Below, one piece after another: positions 61,465 to 64,000 of a DNA stretch of 64,000 nucleotides. Below the pieces are notes generated by a model. The model searched no databases. It saw only the letters and a list, made by a program, of their open reading frames with translations, and was not told the origin of the DNA. Source of the stretch: Candidatus Halobonum tyrrellensis G22. Its GTDB lineage: Archaea > Halobacteriota > Halobacteria > Halobacteriales > Haloferacaceae. Where the stretch lies: assembly GCF_000495475.1 (NCBI RefSeq), contig NZ_ASGZ01000002.1, positions 124,001 to 188,000 of the forward strand, given 5' to 3'. The position numbers and the translations under genes were made by a program. Every line of letters begins with the position of its first letter. Positions within the stretch are counted from its first letter, which is position 1.

Positions 61465-62465
61465 TGGCGGCCGACGCGAACGCCGACGCGGACGGCCCCC
61501 ACGATACGGACGCCGCCGGGACCGACGACGGTGCCACCGACGACGCGGACGACGCCGACACCGTCGACGTCCCGCACCCGGCGTTCGAACCGTACGCCCG
61601 CGAGACGGTGCCGCAGGCGGCCGTCGGCTCCCCCGGGAAGGACGGTCGCCTGGAACTCCGGTTCGCGGCGACGAGCGGCGGAACCACACTGGTCCACGAC
61701 TACGCGACGGTACCGTTCCACCTCTCGGGCACGCTCGACTACGACCCCCACCCCGACGGGGAGACGGTGTTCGTCCAGTCGCCGACCGGCGGCGTCGCGC
61801 AGGGTGACCGCCACGAGGTCACCGTCGAGGTGGGGGCGGACGCCGTCGCGCACGTCTCGACGGGGAGTTCGACCAAGGTCCAGTCGATGACGCACAACTA
61901 CGCGGGCGCCGAGACGACGCTGTCGGTCGGTTCCGGCGGCCACCTCGACTACGCGCCCGAGCCGACCATCCTCCACGCGGACGCCCGCTACGCGGAGGAG
62001 TTCTCGCTCGACCTCGCGGCGGGGGCGTCGGCGGTCGTCTCGAACGTGGTGGTGCCGGGTCGGCTCGCGCGCGACGAGCGGTTCGCGTTCGAGCGCTACC
62101 TCTCGCGGACCCGCGCGACCGGTCCCGACGGCCCCCTGTTCGCGGACGCGACCCACCTGACGCCCGCGGAGTCGGACCCGACCGCACCCGGGGTCCTCGG
62201 CGAGTTCGCGGTGTACGGGGCGGCGTTCGTCGTCGCGCCCGACCGCGACGCCGCCGCGCTGAGCGACACGCTCCACGACGCCGTCGCGGGCGGTGCCGAC
62301 GGCGACGCCCGCGCGGGGGCGACCGAACTCCCGAACGGCGCGGGCGTCGCCGTGCGCGCGCTCGCGGACCGCGCCGAGACGGTCCGGGCCGCGTTACACG
62401 CCGCCTGGGACCGCGCCCGGCGCGAACTCGTCGGCGCGCCCGCGCCCGCGGGGAGGAAGTACTGA
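61464..62465 (+). CDS. ureD: Urease accessory protein UreD
   Basis: 333 residues from the ATG at 61464 (TGATG with the ureG stop). A 40-residue Asp/Ala/Thr-rich leader precedes the fold LELRFAATSGGTTLVHDYATVPFHLSGTLDYDPHPDGETVFVQSPTGGVAQGDRHEVTVEVGADAVAHVSTGSSTKVQSM (about 73-150), which is the UreD beta core with 'GGVAQGD' and 'STGSSTKVQSM'. It is the scaffold that holds UreF and UreG on apo-urease and carries nickel through a tunnel. The leader is longer than in bacteria and strongly acidic. Confidence 0.95.
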   Translation: MAADANADADGPHDTDAAGTDDGATDDADDADTVDVPHPAFEPYARETVPQAAVGSPGKDGRLELRFAATSGGTTLVHDYATVPFHLSGTLDYDPHPDGETVFVQSPTGGVAQGDRHEVTVEVGADAVAHVSTGSSTKVQSMTHNYAGAETTLSVGSGGHLDYAPEPTILHADARYAEEFSLDLAAGASAVVSNVVVPGRLARDERFAFERYLSRTRATGPDGPLFADATHLTPAESDPTAPGVLGEFAVYGAAFVVAPDRDAAALSDTLHDAVAGGADGDARAGATELPNGAGVAVRALADRAETVRAALHAAWDRARRELVGAPAPAGRKY

Positions 62466-63109
62466 TGCTCGTCGCCGACGACTATCTCGGTCACCGCGAC
62501 GAGGAGCGGGTCGCCGCCCGCCTCGCGGACGCGGTGGACGGCGACGTCCACCGGGTGGTCCTGTCGGAGGTGGAGCGCCGCCGGTCGCGCGTCCGGACCG
62601 AGACCGCGGCGGACCGGGAGGTCGGCATCGTCGTCCCCGAGGAACTCGCCGACGGCGACGTGCTCGAAACCGACGCGGGCGAACTCGTCGTCGTCGAACT
62701 CGCGCCGGTCGACGCGCTGGTGGTCGAGTTCGGCGACGCCGACGTGTCGGCGACCGAGGCGCTCGAGATGGGTCACGCGCTCGGCAACCGTCACTGGGAC
62801 CTGGCGGTCGAGAGCGGTCGGGCGCTGTTCCCGGTCGCTGACTCGCGCGAGCGGACGGAGGCGACCGTCGCGGACCTGCTCCCGCCCGGCGTCACCACCC
62901 GGTTCGAACGGATCTCGCCCGCCGTCTTCGACGGCGACGCGCCGGACCACGCGCACGGCTCCGACCGCGGTCACGGACACGAACGGGACGGTGCTCACGG
63001 GCACGACCACGGCCCCGACGGGGGACACGCTGGCGCTCGCTCACGCGGTGGCTTCCGACCGGGACGCGACGGTGACGGCGCGGGCGGCACCGCGGGGGAC
63101 GGCGCGTGA
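62465..63109 (+). CDS. ureE: Urease accessory metallochaperone UreE with His-rich tail
   Basis: 214 residues from the ATG at 62465, overlapping the ureD stop by one base. VADDYLGHRDEERVAARLAD and the GIVVPEELADGDVLETDAGELVVVEL strand set form the N-terminal domain; ATEALEMGHALGNRHWDLAVESGRALFPV (about 98-126) is the metal-binding domain with the interface His of MGHALGNRHW. The tail HAHGSDRGHGHERDGAHGHDHGPDGGH contains many His and should bind several nickel ions. The last 25 residues are Gly/Arg-rich. It delivers nickel to UreG. Confidence 0.95.
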   Translation: MLVADDYLGHRDEERVAARLADAVDGDVHRVVLSEVERRRSRVRTETAADREVGIVVPEELADGDVLETDAGELVVVELAPVDALVVEFGDADVSATEALEMGHALGNRHWDLAVESGRALFPVADSRERTEATVADLLPPGVTTRFERISPAVFDGDAPDHAHGSDRGHGHERDGAHGHDHGPDGGHAGARSRGGFRPGRDGDGAGGTAGDGA

Positions 63110-63822
63110 GCGACCGCGAGGAGGCGGCCGCGGACGACCCGCTCGCGGCGCTCGAATCGTTCCGGCTGGCCGACTCCTTTCTCCCGGTCGGCGGCTACAC
63201 GCTCTCGTACGGACTCGAACAGTTCGTCGCCGACGACCGGGTGACCGGCGCCGACGACCTCCGGGACCTGCTCGCGACGTATCTCCGGAACCAGTTGGGA
63301 CCGGCCGAACTGGTCGCGCTCCGGGCGGCGCACGCCGCCGCCGGCGACGGCGATGTCGACGCGGTGTGTGACGCCGACCGCCGGCTGACCGCGGTGACGC
63401 TGCCCGCGGAGTTCCGCGAGAGTTCGCGCAAGTCCGGGCGGCGACTGCTGTCGCTCCAGCGGGAACTGCGCGACGACCCGGTGCTCGACGGCTACGCCGA
63501 ACGGGTCGAGGAGGGCGACACCGCGTGCAACTACGCGGTCGTCCTCGGGGCCGCGACGGGGGTGGCCGGCGTCGACGCCGACCGGGCGTGTCTCCTCTGC
63601 TGTCACGGGTTCGTCACCGGGCGGCTCGGCGTCGCCCAGCGGCTGCTCTCGCTGGGCCACACCGACGCCCAGCGGGTGCTCGACGACCTCCGACCGGTGA
63701 TGGTCGAGGCGGCCGACGACAGCGTCGGGCGGGGGCTGGCGGATATGACGCCGTTCTCGCCGCTCGTGGACGTGCTCTCGGCCGAACACGAACGCGCCGA
63801 CAGGCGGCTGTTCGTGAGCTGA
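63106..63822 (+). CDS. ureF: Urease accessory protein UreF
   Basis: 238 residues from the GTG at 63106, overlapping ureE by four bases. LESFRLADSFLPVGGYTLSYGLEQFV (about 16-41) is the UreF opening helix with 'FLPVGGYTLSYGLE', and RESSRKSGRRLLSLQRE, GYAERVEEGDTACNYAVVLGAATGVAGVD and RLLSLGHTDAQRVLDDL are the rest of the helical fold. UreF bridges UreD and UreG and gates nickel transfer. It closes the ureB-C-A-G-D-E-F operon. Confidence 0.96.
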   Translation: MSDREEAAADDPLAALESFRLADSFLPVGGYTLSYGLEQFVADDRVTGADDLRDLLATYLRNQLGPAELVALRAAHAAAGDGDVDAVCDADRRLTAVTLPAEFRESSRKSGRRLLSLQRELRDDPVLDGYAERVEEGDTACNYAVVLGAATGVAGVDADRACLLCCHGFVTGRLGVAQRLLSLGHTDAQRVLDDLRPVMVEAADDSVGRGLADMTPFSPLVDVLSAEHERADRRLFVS

Positions 63823-64000
63823 GCCGGGCCGTCCGATTACGCGCGTACGGCTGTCACGCCCCCGAGTATCTTTCGTTTCGGCTCCGTCGCCGGGGGATTG
63901 CCCCCACGAACGGTCGGTTCGTGCGGCCGACCGGCGGGAGCGGGTCGTCGAGGCGGCCGTCGTGGAGGCGGCGCGGGTCGCTGGACGGCGACGCGGTCGA
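63823..64000. other. Window end, downstream of the urease operon
   Basis: 178 bases. A GGGGG-ATTG-CCCCC hairpin-like sequence (63893-63906) is present, but no T-run follows, so it is not called as a terminator. Nothing else is supported; a gene could begin or end just beyond the edge. Confidence 0.35.

Noticed and set aside
63893-63906. GGGGG-ATTG-CCCCC as a terminator of the urease operon
   Set aside because: No T-run follows; archaeal termination does not need a hairpin, so the evidence is insufficient.
1-64000. tRNA, rRNA or complete insertion sequences
   Set aside because: Reading by eye for T-arm consensus sequences, rRNA motifs, transposase motifs and terminal inverted repeats found none; a covariance-model scan would be needed to exclude tRNAs fully.

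Overview
The window is about 64 kb of very GC-rich DNA with densely packed, strongly acidic proteins, Tat-type lipoprotein signals (twin arginine followed by a lipobox), many GTG starts, TATA-like boxes about 25-30 nt before leaderless starts, and archaeal families (CetZ tubulins, Orc1/Cdc6, halocyanin remnant, haloarchaeal DUF families). It is haloarchaeal (class Halobacteria); the genus cannot be fixed from the sequence alone. No rRNA, tRNA, CRISPR array or complete insertion sequence was recognised.

Layout. 1-6.5 kb: a surface-polysaccharide or S-layer-glycan locus (start of a Wzx-type flippase, sulfatase/phosphatase-like protein, GT2 and GT4 glycosyltransferases, sugar-nucleotide epimerase-like protein, sugar nucleotidyltransferase) and an aldo-keto reductase. 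6.9-11.7 kb: a large chemotaxis transducer with extra HAMP-like repeats, a halocyanin scrap, and a luciferase-family flavin oxidoreductase. 11.8-15.5 kb: a Sensor-domain membrane protein divergent from an HTH gene translationally coupled to two paralogous small membrane proteins, then a DUF4097 lipoprotein. 15.5-18.5 kb: a replication origin, with an orc1/cdc6 gene flanked on both sides by origin recognition boxes, 20-bp iterons, a G-string and an AT-rich stretch. 18.5-24 kb: DUF6141 protein, tyrosine recombinase with a likely premature stop, GT2, a truncated ATP-grasp gene, a membrane protein and an HTH protein. 24.4-34.9 kb: cupin, alpha/beta hydrolase, Dam-like methylase, SDR, a tandem pair of CetZ genes, a phytase-like secreted esterase, an Lrp regulator, a frameshifted small gene and a hydroxyisobutyrate-dehydrogenase-like enzyme. 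35.8-48.5 kb: orphan peptide-type substrate-binding lipoprotein, two SGNH esterases, a duplicated beta-propeller, a 48-residue zinc ribbon, EamA and SMR exporters, DUF1810, a terpene-synthase-like protein, and a second Orc/Cdc6-like ATPase. 48.6-55.9 kb: glycerol catabolism, with glpK and a membrane partner divergent from glpABC. 58.3-63.8 kb: a complete urease operon ureB-C-A-G-D-E-F.

Functional picture. The origin is the structural centre; the Orc1 protein encoded inside it should bind the flanking boxes and probably regulates its own promoter. Glycerol is taken up, phosphorylated and oxidised to DHAP by the divergent glp units. The urease operon carries the structural subunits and accessory genes ureG, D, E and F. 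The most unexpected single gene is the protein at 44484-45458, which preserves the spacing of class I terpene-synthase active-site motifs. Several genes are visibly decayed (halocyanin scrap, ATP-grasp, a frameshifted small winged-helix-like gene, an integrase tail), concentrated near the origin and recombinase, which suggests a zone of past rearrangement.
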